64,000 nt of DNA from Holacanthus passer (Eukaryota; Chordata; Actinopteri; Pomacanthidae). The stretch is from positions 13,256,001-13,320,000 of the forward strand of contig JAFREQ010000014.1 in assembly GCA_025331565.1 (NCBI GenBank). The letters run 5' to 3'. The notes beneath the pieces are model-generated. The model ran no database searches and had not been told where the DNA came from. It was given only the letters and a program-made list of their open reading frames with translations. The translations under genes were made by a program, and so were the position numbers. This document shows, in pieces, positions 33,501 through 45,298 of this stretch; position 1 is the stretch's first letter; each line of letters starts with the position of its first letter.

Positions 33501-36500
33501 TAATACATGCACATCAGTTTGGCCACGTTCTCGTTTGGAAGAAAGTTGCATGAGGCATTTGAATGAAAAGACATTTTCAAGCCCTACCACATATTCTGGA
33601 TTTGGAATTTGGACATTAGCATTGCTCTTTTCTGCAGCTCTGACTTTATGTTTGGGATTGTTGCTGGAAAATGAATCATTTCCCAAGACTCAATTCTCAC
33701 TCATACTGAAGTTGGTTTACAGAAAAGCCCCCCACAACATGATGTTTCATAGTCATCATGGTGTGTTTCATGCTGTGGTGTTCTGATTATGCTAAACAGC
33801 AATTAGTATGACAAGCAAAAAGCTAAATTCCGGTCTCATCAGACCATAAAATCTTCTTCCACTTTTGTTGCAGAATTTCCCTCATACATCCTGGCAAAAA
33901 TGGGTCCAGATGTCATGTGAATATTTTCCAGCAGTCGCTTTGTTCTTGTTCTTTCTGTGACTCACAAATCAATTGGGCAACCTGATGTTGTCTTCCTCGT
34001 GGCCTCCCTCATTAATGGCCTTCTTGTGTGGACACTCTTTACAACTGTGCCATTTTTGTGATTGACCTAAGTGAAGAATATTCAGCGTGCTGGAAATTTC
34101 TTGCGTCCTTCCCCTGGTTTGTATTTTCTGACAGTCCGACATTTGTTTAAAATCACCCTTTAACTTCATTAACCTATAATTCACTTGATTTTTTTTTGGG
34201 CGTGTCAGTGAGTGTGCAATCAGTTAAATGGACATGGATTTTAGATACATTTGTAGAGATGTTTTCACTTTCACTTTACATAGTCCTTTTCTGCCTAAGC
34301 TGTCATTTTTCCAGTGGATGTGGATGATTTTTCTTTCCTGCGTTGTTTGTCTGCATTTGTCAGTTTTGCCCTGTGCGGGTGGCCCATAATAGCTGAAATG
34401 ATTGTCAGATCAGGAGTGGAGTGAGTCAAGGTCTTGGTGACTGGAGACCCCAGTGTTGATTTTGAAACTCCGGCTACCTGCAGGGGTGACTCATATCTGT
34501 CTAGCAGCCCTGCAGAAGGGAACTGCATCCATCCACACATAATGAGATTTCGGCTGCATTAACCTACAGCAAATGAACAGCCTCCAGGAGTTAACCAGCG
34601 CTATCAGAACACTGGGGAATATCTGTGGGTGAACTGACTGATGGCTGCACCAGTAAACAAAAAAAAAATCTCTTCTTCTGTCCCCTCCTGTTGTCTCTCT
34701 GTCCGACTATTCCTCACAGTACATTTTCTCATGTTTGAGAAATGGCCAAAACCCTCATCTAACCATGGTGCACCACTCCACCATCAGCAAATATCAGGAG
34801 GAGCAGGGCAGGATGTGCAGCCAGGTCTACAAGACTCGCTCCTTGTCCAGACCTCCTCCACTGCCCCTGAAGAAGGTAAGAGATCAGCAGCCGGATGTCG
34901 TCTCTCATTAACAGAGCAGCTTTCTCTCTCCTCCATCTCTCTCTCCTCATCTCAGCTGTTCCTCAACCGGACTGGTGGACTTTGGCACACTTGAAACATA
35001 CCGTGCAACACAGTGTTGATAATTTATGACACTTATGTAGTTTTTTGCAATATTTCCTACTTTGGAACTGCACCAGCAAAATGAATATTATTATGTGTTT
35101 TTTTTTAGCTTTTGACTAAAGTGATTCACACAAAAAAAATCAAAAATATGAGCAGTAAAGAGCAATAAAATTACATTATTTTACATTTACATACAATTAC
35201 ATACAGACAATTGGGCAGCTTTTTGTCAGTTTGTCAAGTTTGTTCCCCTTTTCATTTTCTTTTGAAGGTGTAGGCTGTTGTTTCTATCTTTTAACATGTT
35301 GCCAAACAGGAAATTGTAGCAACAGTTTCATGACTCGAGACTTCAGTGAATGGCATGAATGCAATCTTGTTGCACAGAATGGGAATGAAAAATTAGATTT
35401 CCTCTCTTCCCACAGCAGAATACCTCCTCTCTGTGGTCCATCAATGAGCCTTTCAACATTCACCTGCTGCAGGGCAGCCGAGTCAATGCAGACGAAGGAA
35501 TGAAGGTTGGTGTGGTTTTGTGTGGGTTTTCTCTCACTTCGCTGCTCAATGAAGTGTGGCATTCACTTGTTTACCAATATCTCAATTTCAGTTGTACGAA
35601 CAGTGGGGGTTGACATGTAAATGACAAGGGGTCACATGGTCCAGACCACACGTTTCCCATAATTCATCAAGGCGGTTGGTTAAAACTTCAAAACAGGAAG
35701 TGGGGAGGGCCTATCTGATTTTTACGTCTCCTTCTGAGGCCTAGATTCTAAGAAAAAGACAGACTTCATGCTGTCTCTCCCTTTCTCGCTTTCAATGCAC
35801 TTCTTTTTTTGAAGTCAGTGCACGCATGTTGTTACTATTGCAGAGAGGTTATGGTTGAAATTTGTTGAAAATGTCTGTGTTTGTTAAATTTAGGATGTTT
35901 CCCTGTCTGTCAAAAGCATGTAGAAACATCATTTTTGCGATGACAGATTTTTTAAAAACCAATTTCACAAACAAAACAAGAAAAGAAAGAAAAGAGCGAG
36001 AACACACGTAGGGAACTCCGTTAATGTGTGTCTGTGTTTCTGATTCAGTTTCGTAACTGTGTTACAGTTTAGATGGGTTATTAAGTGTAAGTGCACTTCC
36101 GGCTGCTGCCTCAGAGCACATCATGACTGATGGTGAATTTGTCCTGTCACATAATTATCAGTCATGTCTGCAGTTGGCAGGCAAAGGTTTGAAAACACAG
36201 CCGGGGGGAGAATAGCCACTCATATATTTTGTAAATATAGATTCAGACTATCTTGGTTTGCCAAAAGGCTGGAGCTTAATGGTCGTACAATATTGAATTT
36301 TAACTCCTGCGGTTGTTTATCATTTTTGACGGACTCTGCATAGCATTGAAAGGCAGCGCTGCCTGCTTACGTTATGAATGTGTAGACCCTTTGACTCATA
36401 GCCTGAGTGACACAGGAAGCTCTGAATCATCTAGTGAAGTCTGTAAATCTTCCACAAACAATCTCCCTCACACAAGTGCTAAACTCGTCAGCTTTCAAAC

Positions 36501-39500
36501 CACATGTCATTTTTTCGCCTAATCACTACTGCGTATGTGTTTTTCCCCCCCGTCCAGCTTGTGGTGCAGGCCGGTCTGTTCCATGGCAGCGAACTGCTCT
36601 GTAAGGTGGTGACAAGCTCGGAGGTGACAGTGTGCTCTGAGCCGCTGTGGGATCAGAGGCTGGAGTTTGACATCAACGTGGCTGACCTGCCTCGCATGAG
36701 CCGCCTGTGCTTCGCTCTCTATGCCGTCATTGAGAAAGCCAAGAAACCTCGAGGCACCAAGAAGAAGAATAAGAAAGCGGTGAGTCCGTCAGAGACTCAT
36801 GGCGTTTTCGGGCCTCAGTGTACAATTTGTAATTGAGTAGGCGAGTATTTGGGCTGGTGGGTGTAAATTTGTTAGCAAGCACAAACAGATCTGTTTCCTC
36901 TCTGGTGTGTAGTGTGCATAGTCAGTGTGTGCTGTGTGGGTGTGTTTTGCTGCTGCGTCTGGTTGTGCAAGTGTGTTCAGTGGCAAGACTGCGGTTAACA
37001 TTTCATCCGCTTCAGCTCTTTTATCTGTACATCACACCAAGGAAGGAAGGAATTGGCAAACATTTTCAAGGAATTTTAAATTCATCTTTATACTCACCAT
37101 TCGTATTCACAGCACTCTCGCCCACTGAGCATTTTATCTTTTCATTTACGTCTCATCTTTAAGGACAGTGTGGAGGACAGTTTAGAGTAGAGGCCTAAAA
37201 ACTGCACATTATAATTTTCTGCTACTCAAGTTTAATATATCCTTCAAGAAATGCAGTGAAGCAGTCACTGGTAATGAAATTCTTGGTACTCAGGCTCCTT
37301 CCAACAATGCTCATATAAATATGTATAAAAAGGGAAATCATGTGAAATTAAGTAAAGTGCACACGTTAATATATAATATATTATAATATATATATATAAT
37401 ACAAATATAAAATACAGGAATAAAATATATTATTGTAAACAGGGTGTAATGTGTGTGTGTATATAAATATATACATACATATATAGATATATTCTCCACA
37501 GCTGCAGATGTTTTATTTTTTATTTTTCACAATATGTACATGCAGATGTGCATATTGTACTCTTGACATATAAGACTGTGTCATCAACATAAAATAAGCA
37601 TGTCTGTCTTATTATAGTAGAATTTATGTAAAATATAATGGATGAAGAATAGAGCTTTGTGGCACTCCAAGTTAGTATAAGTCAGTCTGATTTAAGAACA
37701 TCAGTGCGGAACAGTACAGCAAGTATTCAAAGCCTTAGAGAGTCAGCTATACACACTAATATTAGTAACATCTAATTTACAATAATATAGTTATTACATT
37801 TCAAACATTTATTACATTTAGTACAGAATCCATTATTGAATTGACAGAAATTTTATGTGCAACTATTTGGATTGTGAATAAACCGTCATTTCTCAAGCAA
37901 AATCCCAAACATTGGCTGCTTTTCTCTGTTTTATATCATTGTAATTTGAACATCTTTTTGGACTGTTGGTTGGATTAAACTATTCACAGAGTAAATTAGA
38001 TGAATGTGTAATAGTGGATTATTATTAGTTGCAGCCATATTTAAAAATAAGAATGAACAAAATAATATGCTACTTCATGCCACTATTAGAAACATTAATA
38101 TTATGCCTGTAGTGACTCACTGAATTGAAGGTTTTACCCTCCTCTCACTAGATGCTTGTTTTTTTAAATTCTTGTTTTATGCACAAACTTACAACAGCAG
38201 TAGTTCTGCACCGAGAGACGGCATTGAAACAGCCTCCACACACCCACTTACTGTACACTGACGAATACAGTGAACAACAGCAAATTCCCCTTTTCTCTGT
38301 GGCTATGGGCAACGCGTTTGGGAGGTCCCAAACATGTTGCCCAGGTGGGTTTCTGGGCATCAAGGCCACTTCTGCTTTCTGAGCCACTTCTCTCTTCTTT
38401 TGCCCAGAAGAGAAGTCCTGCAGACAGAAGCCAGAAAGACAGACGGAAGTTGAACTATTTTAGCCGCTCTTGTTTACGCGCATCGCCTCTTTTTTTAGCT
38501 GGGTACATTCAGCCTGAACGTATTTAAAATGCACTTAAAGTTATTTCTCTGCTGCTCACAATGCTTGAGACCCTATAAACATCACTGTCATATATATTGT
38601 TTACGAGAAGCTAGAAGTCCTTTGCTTTGAAAATGCTTTATCTTTAAACAGTCTTACATAAATTTTTGGATGTTGCTAAATAGATTTGACTGTTACTATT
38701 TGACAGCTTGAAAAGAGCTGATAGACGTTAAAAAAAGACATGGAGACTTATTTTATATCCCAGAAATTACTACAAACTTTTATCTATGTATGTAGACGTA
38801 TGTAAAAAAAAATAGTTTTCAACAAAATGAACAGATTTTGTCATTACTAATCAAACCTTAATGTAACTTTGATTGAAAATGAGAGTCCTCTTTGTTCCTC
38901 TTTTGCTTTCTTTTGGCATGATTTTACTGCTTGCAGATGGTCTTTCAAAGCCAATCAACAAACCTAATCTTCCCTGTCCCCCTCTTCAGGATTGTCCGAT
39001 TGCCTGGGTGAACACCATGGTGTTCGACTACAAGGACCAGCTGAAGACTGGGGAGTTCCTCTTGTCCACTTGGCCATCTGTTCCTGGTACTTTCAGCCTT
39101 GGCTCCTCTTACATCTCCTCCTCTTCAAAAACACCTCACACGTGAAAGCCTCCTCCACAGCACCTGGCAGCGCACAGTGAGGACTGAAATACCCAAAGTT
39201 ACATGTGCTGCCATCAAAACCACACATATTCACTCATTATGTGTTTGCTGATGCACAAGATGGGCTTTGATAAGATTGAAATTTTTAAATGACTGAATGG
39301 AGCTAAATGTTTATTCAGTTCAATTCAATTCATTTTGGAAGAGCAAGTTTAACACTTTTAGAGGTAGAGCGGTGATCTGAAGATTAAATTGTACTCGCTA
39401 AGTGCATAAAAGCATTGTTCATACGTGACATTTTTATCACAGATGACAAAGGTGACCTGTTGAACCCGATGGGAACAGTGGAGAAGAACCCCAATGTGGA

Positions 39501-42500
39501 CAGTGCTGCTGGGCTTCTCATTCGCTTCCCCAGCATCCGGCCACATCCTCTCTATTACCCTCCACTTGAGAAGGTACTTATTCCTGAGAGACTATATTTG
39601 AGGACGTACTGAAATTTGGATTGTATTAACCAGTCAAAAAATGCTCATCTGTTTTCAAGATAAGTGACGTGGAGAAGAACGGTGATGCAACTTTTGCCAC
39701 TAAAGAAGAGGTGAGACTTTCTACATCTCGCATTTTATAATTCTCACACAGTTCAAGTTAGAAAAACAGCAGCTGTTGTTGTTTTGTTCTCTGTAGTACC
39801 TGAAACTAAAAGAAATCATGGACAACAAGAACTACACCGAGTTCTTTGAGGACGAGAAGGAACTCTTGTGGAAGCTTCGTGTGGACGTCCGCAACTATTA
39901 CCCTGAAAGCCTGTCCAAGCTGCTCCTCATCACCAAGTGGAGCAAGCGTGAAGATGTAGCTCAGGTATGAATCGAGTGTTTTGGAAGAGAATTTCCACTG
40001 TGATCATTTTGCTTTTCTCAGGTGTCTGTAAATATTTAAACACACAAAACACTTGTAAAATAGATATAGAAATAGAAAATAGATTTAAGTCATCATAATG
40101 TACAGAATTTCTTTTTGTTTTGTTTCTGCTAAATGACTTGACCCGCAGTAATTTCACATGTAATATTTGGTATGTTCGTGGTCATTTCTAGCTTTTTATC
40201 GACTAACTGATTTATGTCGTGCTGAACAATCCAGTCAATCCAACAAACCAGTCGGGCTGTAACTAATGATTAACGTGACGACAGGTCACAGGTGACAATC
40301 TTGAAATTTCTTATTTTGTCCAACCAACAGTCGCAAAACCAAAGATATTTCATCAACAATGGTATAAAGCAGAGAATAGAGCAGCACATTGTCAAACTGA
40401 AGAAACTACAACCAGCAAATGTTTTTGGTTGATGAATTATTTTAACAATTAATTGATTATCAAAAAAGTTGCTGATTAAGCTTTTCAGCACCCGTCATGT
40501 AAAAACACAATGAATGATTGTTCTCATCATGGTGGGAAACGTTTGATTCTCCTCAGATGGTGAGTTTACTGAAGAACTGGCCGGACCTCCCTGCCATCCA
40601 TGCCTTGGAGCTCTTAGACTACAGTTTTCCCGACCCAGCGGTCCGTTCCTTCACTATCAGATGCCTCAAGAAACTCGGGTACACACATATTTTTACTAAG
40701 GTCCATGCAGCATCACACATTTTGAGTTTTAACAATGTGATGATTTATAGAACATTTTCTCGGCACACAGTGATGAAGAACTGCTACAGTACCTAATCCA
40801 GCTGGTCCAAGTCTTGAAGTACGAGTCCTACCTGGACTGTGACCTCACCACTTTCCTGCTCGAGAGGGCTTTGACCAACAGGAGGATAGGACACTTTCTG
40901 TTTTGGCATCTAAGGTGAGATGCAGTCTGGCAGAAATAGCTGTGCATTGTATGTGTGCATCTGCAGTCTTTTGTTTGACCGGAGAATTTGTGTTTGTTGT
41001 AGGTCAGAGATTCACGTGGCCTCTGTGAGTTTGCGTTTTGGTCTGATTCTGGAGGCCTATTGCCGGGGAAACATCAGCCACATCAAGCTCTTAACCAAAC
41101 AGGTAATCTCACACACTTTTACACACTGACTTCGAGCTCTGAAATGTGCGTCTTTGTTTTGTTCTGAATCTTACCATGTCCCTTACCTCCGCCGGACAGA
41201 ACGAGGCTCTGGGCAAAATGAAGGCCCTGAGCGACTTCGTCAAGTCTGGCTCCCAGAGGATGACAGTGGACGACCTTAAGCTGTGTATCAGACAGGAGTC
41301 CTACCTGGAGGCCCTGTCAGACCTGCTGTCACCACTCAACCCCAGCATCATCCTTGCTGAGATCTGGTTAGTGCAGGACACACACACACACACACTACTT
41401 AATTAGATTTTCAGGGGCAGTTTTGGTCCCTTTCTGGGTTCACTAAATTACAAAATAATACATTTATGTAGCATATTGACAGATGAACCCTTCATTGTTA
41501 CAGCAGCAGTATAATTTGTTTTATTTTAAATTATACTATATGTCATCTTACACTTATTTTTCACTGCTAAGGCTCTAACAGATGGGGATGGATGCCATTT
41601 TTCTACTCCAACCTGTTTCCCCATTTCTTAGGGACAATAGTCATTAAAGCATAAATATTTATCAAAATCAATAAGTCACCAGGGTGAAAAACAATTTTGT
41701 AAACTTTCAAGTGTATTTCATCCTCAGCCTGTAAACCGACACATTTATAATGATCATGTGTTTATAATGATTGTGTTTGCTGTTGCAGTGCAGATAAATG
41801 CAGGTTTATGGACTCCAAGATGAAGCCGCTGTGGCTGATGTATAGGAACCCCGAGACTCAAGCAGACATGATGGGCATCATCTTCAAGAATGGAGATGGT
41901 GAGTACATGACCACATGCATTAACATACAGCAGCCACGCATTTTCGGGAAATAAGCTGGGGTTGACTTAAGTTCAGCACAAAAGGAATACACTGAAGGGT
42001 TAAAATACAGACTTGTAAATTAATATGCATCGGAAAGATAAACATAGCCTGCAGATTTGGAAAGGGACGTCACCTATTTTCAGAAAGGGGAAGTTTAAGA
42101 AGTCAAACAGTCCCAGGGTGAAAGTTAGCTTGAAATTTAAATTCGATATCTCACTTTGCAATGAAATGAAGATTTTTTTTATTTCACCTGTTTTCACTCA
42201 TCACCTTTAGATCTCCGACAAGACATGTTGACCCTCCAGATGATCCAACTCATGGAGAATCTATGGAAGAAAGAAGGCCTGGATCTCAGGTACAGTGGGA
42301 GCAGTTGTTTCCAGCTGCTGTTGATGCTTTTGCACACTTACAGTAGCTCCAACTTAATACAGTTCATCTCACCCCACACTCACAGGATGATCCCATATGG
42401 CTGCTTGTCCACTGGGAACAAGACGGGACTCATCGAGGTAGTGAAGAACTCAGACACCATCGCCAACATCCAGCGTAACAGCAGTAACAGTGCTGCCACC

Positions 42501-45298
42501 GCTGCCTTCAACAAGGACGCCCTGCTCAACTGGCTCAAATCTAAGAATCCTGAGTGAGTATGATGATTCTCACACACACCATGTAGATACTGTGCTGATG
42601 TCTCTAAGCAATGATACTCTTTAACTGAGGAAACCAGCGCTGTGTCTATTATACACACGCCAAACACTGTTCAAAGCCACAGAGTTTTATCCATGCATCA
42701 CGATCAGTGTCACACAGTGGCAACGACCAAAACAACAGTGAAGAGTTAGCTCCATTTCAAAAAAAGATAACGAAAAAATGTGAAGAAAAAACATTTTGCA
42801 CTTGCTCTTTGTGAAGTTTTTCAATTTGAACAAGCATTAACAGGTCCCATTCTGGCTGCAGTCTTCAGTGCACAACTTGTATTACTCACAAGTACAAAAT
42901 GTCTCATAGTACAAAAAGGTAGTGTATAGATTTTTTTATACAACTACATAACTGATGATGTGTCCAAGTGCATTGCAAAATGTGTGAAAGTGAAAACTTC
43001 CATAAAAGTGCACCAACTATAACACTAAGTATTTTTATACAGAGGGGAATTGAAACACAGTGATGGTGTGAAATGTCTCACATCCGCTGACTCTGTTTTG
43101 GACAGACTTTTTTGGTATGGTTGGTAAGAATAAATGATCTTTAACACGCACATAAGCTAGTTGTAAAGACATGTGAGGACATTTTAATTAATTTATTTAA
43201 TTTGTTCATTTCATTTATTGATTTATGGATGCAGTGAAACACAGTTTAATTATATACAGCATGTCTTCAAAGGAGAGGTTATAATTGTTAGGAATACTTT
43301 ACATTCATAAACACTTTAACACAACTACATTATTGTGTGTTATAAACCATTTGATACATTTTTATATAGTGCTTAAAATGCTAAATTGTAATTAACAAAC
43401 ATTGTAGGTAAGAGCCTTAAATTAGTCAAGTCAAGATCCCAAAGGTACTCTCACATTTTTTTACTTTTTTTTGATGTAATTCAGTGCATTAAAAAAACTT
43501 GCATAGATAAAATGGTAATATCAAACAAGCATTATAAACTGTAGCTTCCCTCAGATACACAGTGTGTACTGTAGGTGGTTTTTCTTTACAGTACAGAAAA
43601 CATTCTTTCTTTATATCCATGATCGAAGCATTTAAGCTTCATGCTTTACAAAATGCTCTCTGGATGTCTGTGCGTGTGGTTCGAATTGTTTACTCCAAAG
43701 TGCATAGGTGACTACAGCTTCAAAAACATTAAACGAGAGTAGATTTTCATTTGGTGCCAGACAGTCTGAAGGTCTTGTCTTTTCTAAAAGCTCCTCGAAG
43801 AGAGAAAGCCATTCAATGTAATGAATAAGCCTTTGTACGTCACGTTGGCAAGACAGGCCCGGCTGACTGCAAGACAGAACAGAAAGGTAATTAGCTTGAA
43901 ATGCTGCAGTACCCAAAATGGAACAGGGAAAATTAGTAAAAGCTTGACACAGTAAACCCTCTGCACGTCTACTTTGTGAAAGGAAGAGATGGTCAATCAT
44001 TAAGCGGCCACAGGAACTCTTCTGTGAATATTTCATATAGCAGTGAGGAAATTCTGCCTCATGACTGACTGTGTGTATGTGTTTGTATAGTAGTTATGTT
44101 ATGTGGCGAAGATAAGAGAAGTGTAAATGTACTGTCAGAACAAAACCCGCTCATACTTTGCTTCCTTGTTTCCCTGACCTTTCTTCTCACCAGGGACAAA
44201 CTCGATCAAGCAATAGAAGTGTTCACGCTGTCCTGTGCTGGCTACTGTGTAGCTACTTATGTCTTGGGCATTGGAGATCGTCACAATGACAATATCATGA
44301 TCAGGGAAACTGGACAGGTACTGGGATATTTTTCATCACAGGGAACGAATACCACACTGAAATCTACCACAAGGGGCGATTAGACATAAAGCAGGGAATG
44401 GGTGGTATGTTTAACGCAAGGCTCAACTTGACTTTACTGCTGCTCTGCTTCATAATATTCATACTGCCATAATCAATAGTATAGTACTTTTCACTGCTGA
44501 ATGTTTCAAAAACATAAATTATTCTTCCCTTTGAAATAATTGGTATATCTAGGTTTGTTGTTTCCTATTAGCTGAGAACCTTAATGATACTTAGTTGTGA
44601 CTCTGTAATTCCAGTAAGTGTTTTGTCAGATTAGATGATCATTTTTGGGGCGAGTGGTGACTCAGCGATCCAGAACCCAGAAGTCATTTTGACCTTTGCT
44701 CCCCAGCTCTTCCACATTGACTTTGGGCATTTCCTGGGCAACTTCAAGCGGAAATTAGGGATCAACAGGGAGCGCGTGCCTTTCATTTTGACTTATGACT
44801 TTGTCCACGTCATCCAGCAAGGACGAACGAACAACAGTGAGAAGTTTGAGAGGTACAATATTTTTGTATCAGTCTGTTTCCTGATCTTGGATTCACATAT
44901 TTTAGAATTGATGGCTGATTATTGTGTCCATGTTGTCAGGTTCAGGGAGTATTGTGAGCGGGCCTATAAGATCCTGTGTCGGAACGGGACGCTGTTCGTC
45001 AACCTCTTTGCTATGATGAAGGCAGCAGGACTGCCAGAGCTCACCTCCTTCAAAGACATCCAGTATCTAAAGGTATGCAACGATGATAATGCTGATGCTG
45101 ATGATGATGAGGAGAATGATAATGATGTTGATAATGTTCTTGGTTTCTTGTTTTCAAAAGGACTCTTTAGCTTTGGGCAAATCGGAGGAAGAAGCACTGA
45201 AGAATTTCAAAGTGAAGTTCAATGAAGCTCTGCGGGAAAGCTGGAAGACGAAGGTCAACTGGATGATGCACTCCTTGGCCAAAGATAACAGACCGTGA
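30557..45298 (+). CDS. pik3cd: PI3-kinase catalytic subunit p110-delta, 22 coding exons, 1041 aa
   Basis: Exons: 30557-30697, 31505-31733, 32625-32857, 33187-33363, 34720-34875, 35416-35505, 36558-36779, 38990-39086, 39443-39573, 39660-39710, 39797-39964, 40557-40678, 40771-40914, 41003-41102, 41200-41366, 41789-41898, 42211-42289, 42386-42553, 44194-44317, 44707-44852, 44940-45072, 45161-45298. Phases agree through 3126 nt; human p110-delta is 1044 aa. Domains by position: p85-binding 16-105, Ras-binding about 185-276, C2 about 315-475 with its lysine-rich segment KKKNKKA (410-416), helical about 495-672, kinase about 742-1025. The phosphate-binding lysine is K776 (IIFKNGDD), the catalytic loop GDRHNDN is 889-895, and DFG is 908-910. 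The specificity-pocket Met750 and Trp758 are kept, as is the Glu of FNEALRE (E1018). The enzyme makes PIP3 from PIP2 at the plasma membrane, mainly in leukocytes, with a p85 partner. The start has the strong context GTCACCATG. Confidence 0.96.
33385..34300 (-). pseudogene. Tc1-like transposon remnant in pik3cd intron
   Basis: On the minus strand WKKILWSDETGI (about 33832-33867) matches the region of the first catalytic Asp in Tc1 transposase, and further along (about 33735-33750) IMLWG fits the following motif. Near 33450-33500 the minus strand has LKAVITA, which fits the C-terminal end of these elements. Many stops and frameshifts separate the blocks. The element is antisense to pik3cd, between exons 33187-33363 and 34720-34875. 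Borders are approximate. Confidence 0.75.
36780..38989 (+). other. pik3cd intron, AT-rich, repeats
   Basis: This 2.2-kb intron holds TA-rich simple sequence at about 37369-37410 and 37449-37490, and a diverged copy of the dispersed repeat described at 40170-40490 (about 37830-38060). No exon or nested gene is seen. Confidence 0.5.
40170..40490 (+). repeat. Dispersed fish repeat in pik3cd intron, diverged copy
   Basis: The phrases GGGCTGTAACTAATGATTAA, TTTTGTCCAACCAACAGTCG, AACCAAAGATAT, ACCAGCAAATGTTT and AATTGATTATCAAAAAAGTT occur in the order typical of a very common teleost interspersed repeat whose ends are rich in ATTAATCGATTA-like sequence. There is no ORF. Other decayed copies lie near 29175, 37830, 51460, 60290 and 63475. 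Confidence 0.7.
42554..44193 (+). other. pik3cd intron with an unexplained antisense ORF
   Basis: The 1.6-kb intron is AT-rich at 42700-43620. Between 43632 and 44036 the minus strand has a 134-codon ORF that stays open about 15 codons further upstream to an AG at about 44060. Its product is not recognised (see findings). Nothing else is seen. Confidence 0.4.

Noticed and set aside
38148..38527. ORFs inside the pik3cd intron before exon 38990
   Set aside because: They show no similarity to p110-delta, and the flanking exons join in phase without them.
44635..45225. A single 196-codon exon
   Set aside because: Comparison with p110-delta shows three true exons; the stretches between them are short introns that happen to be open.
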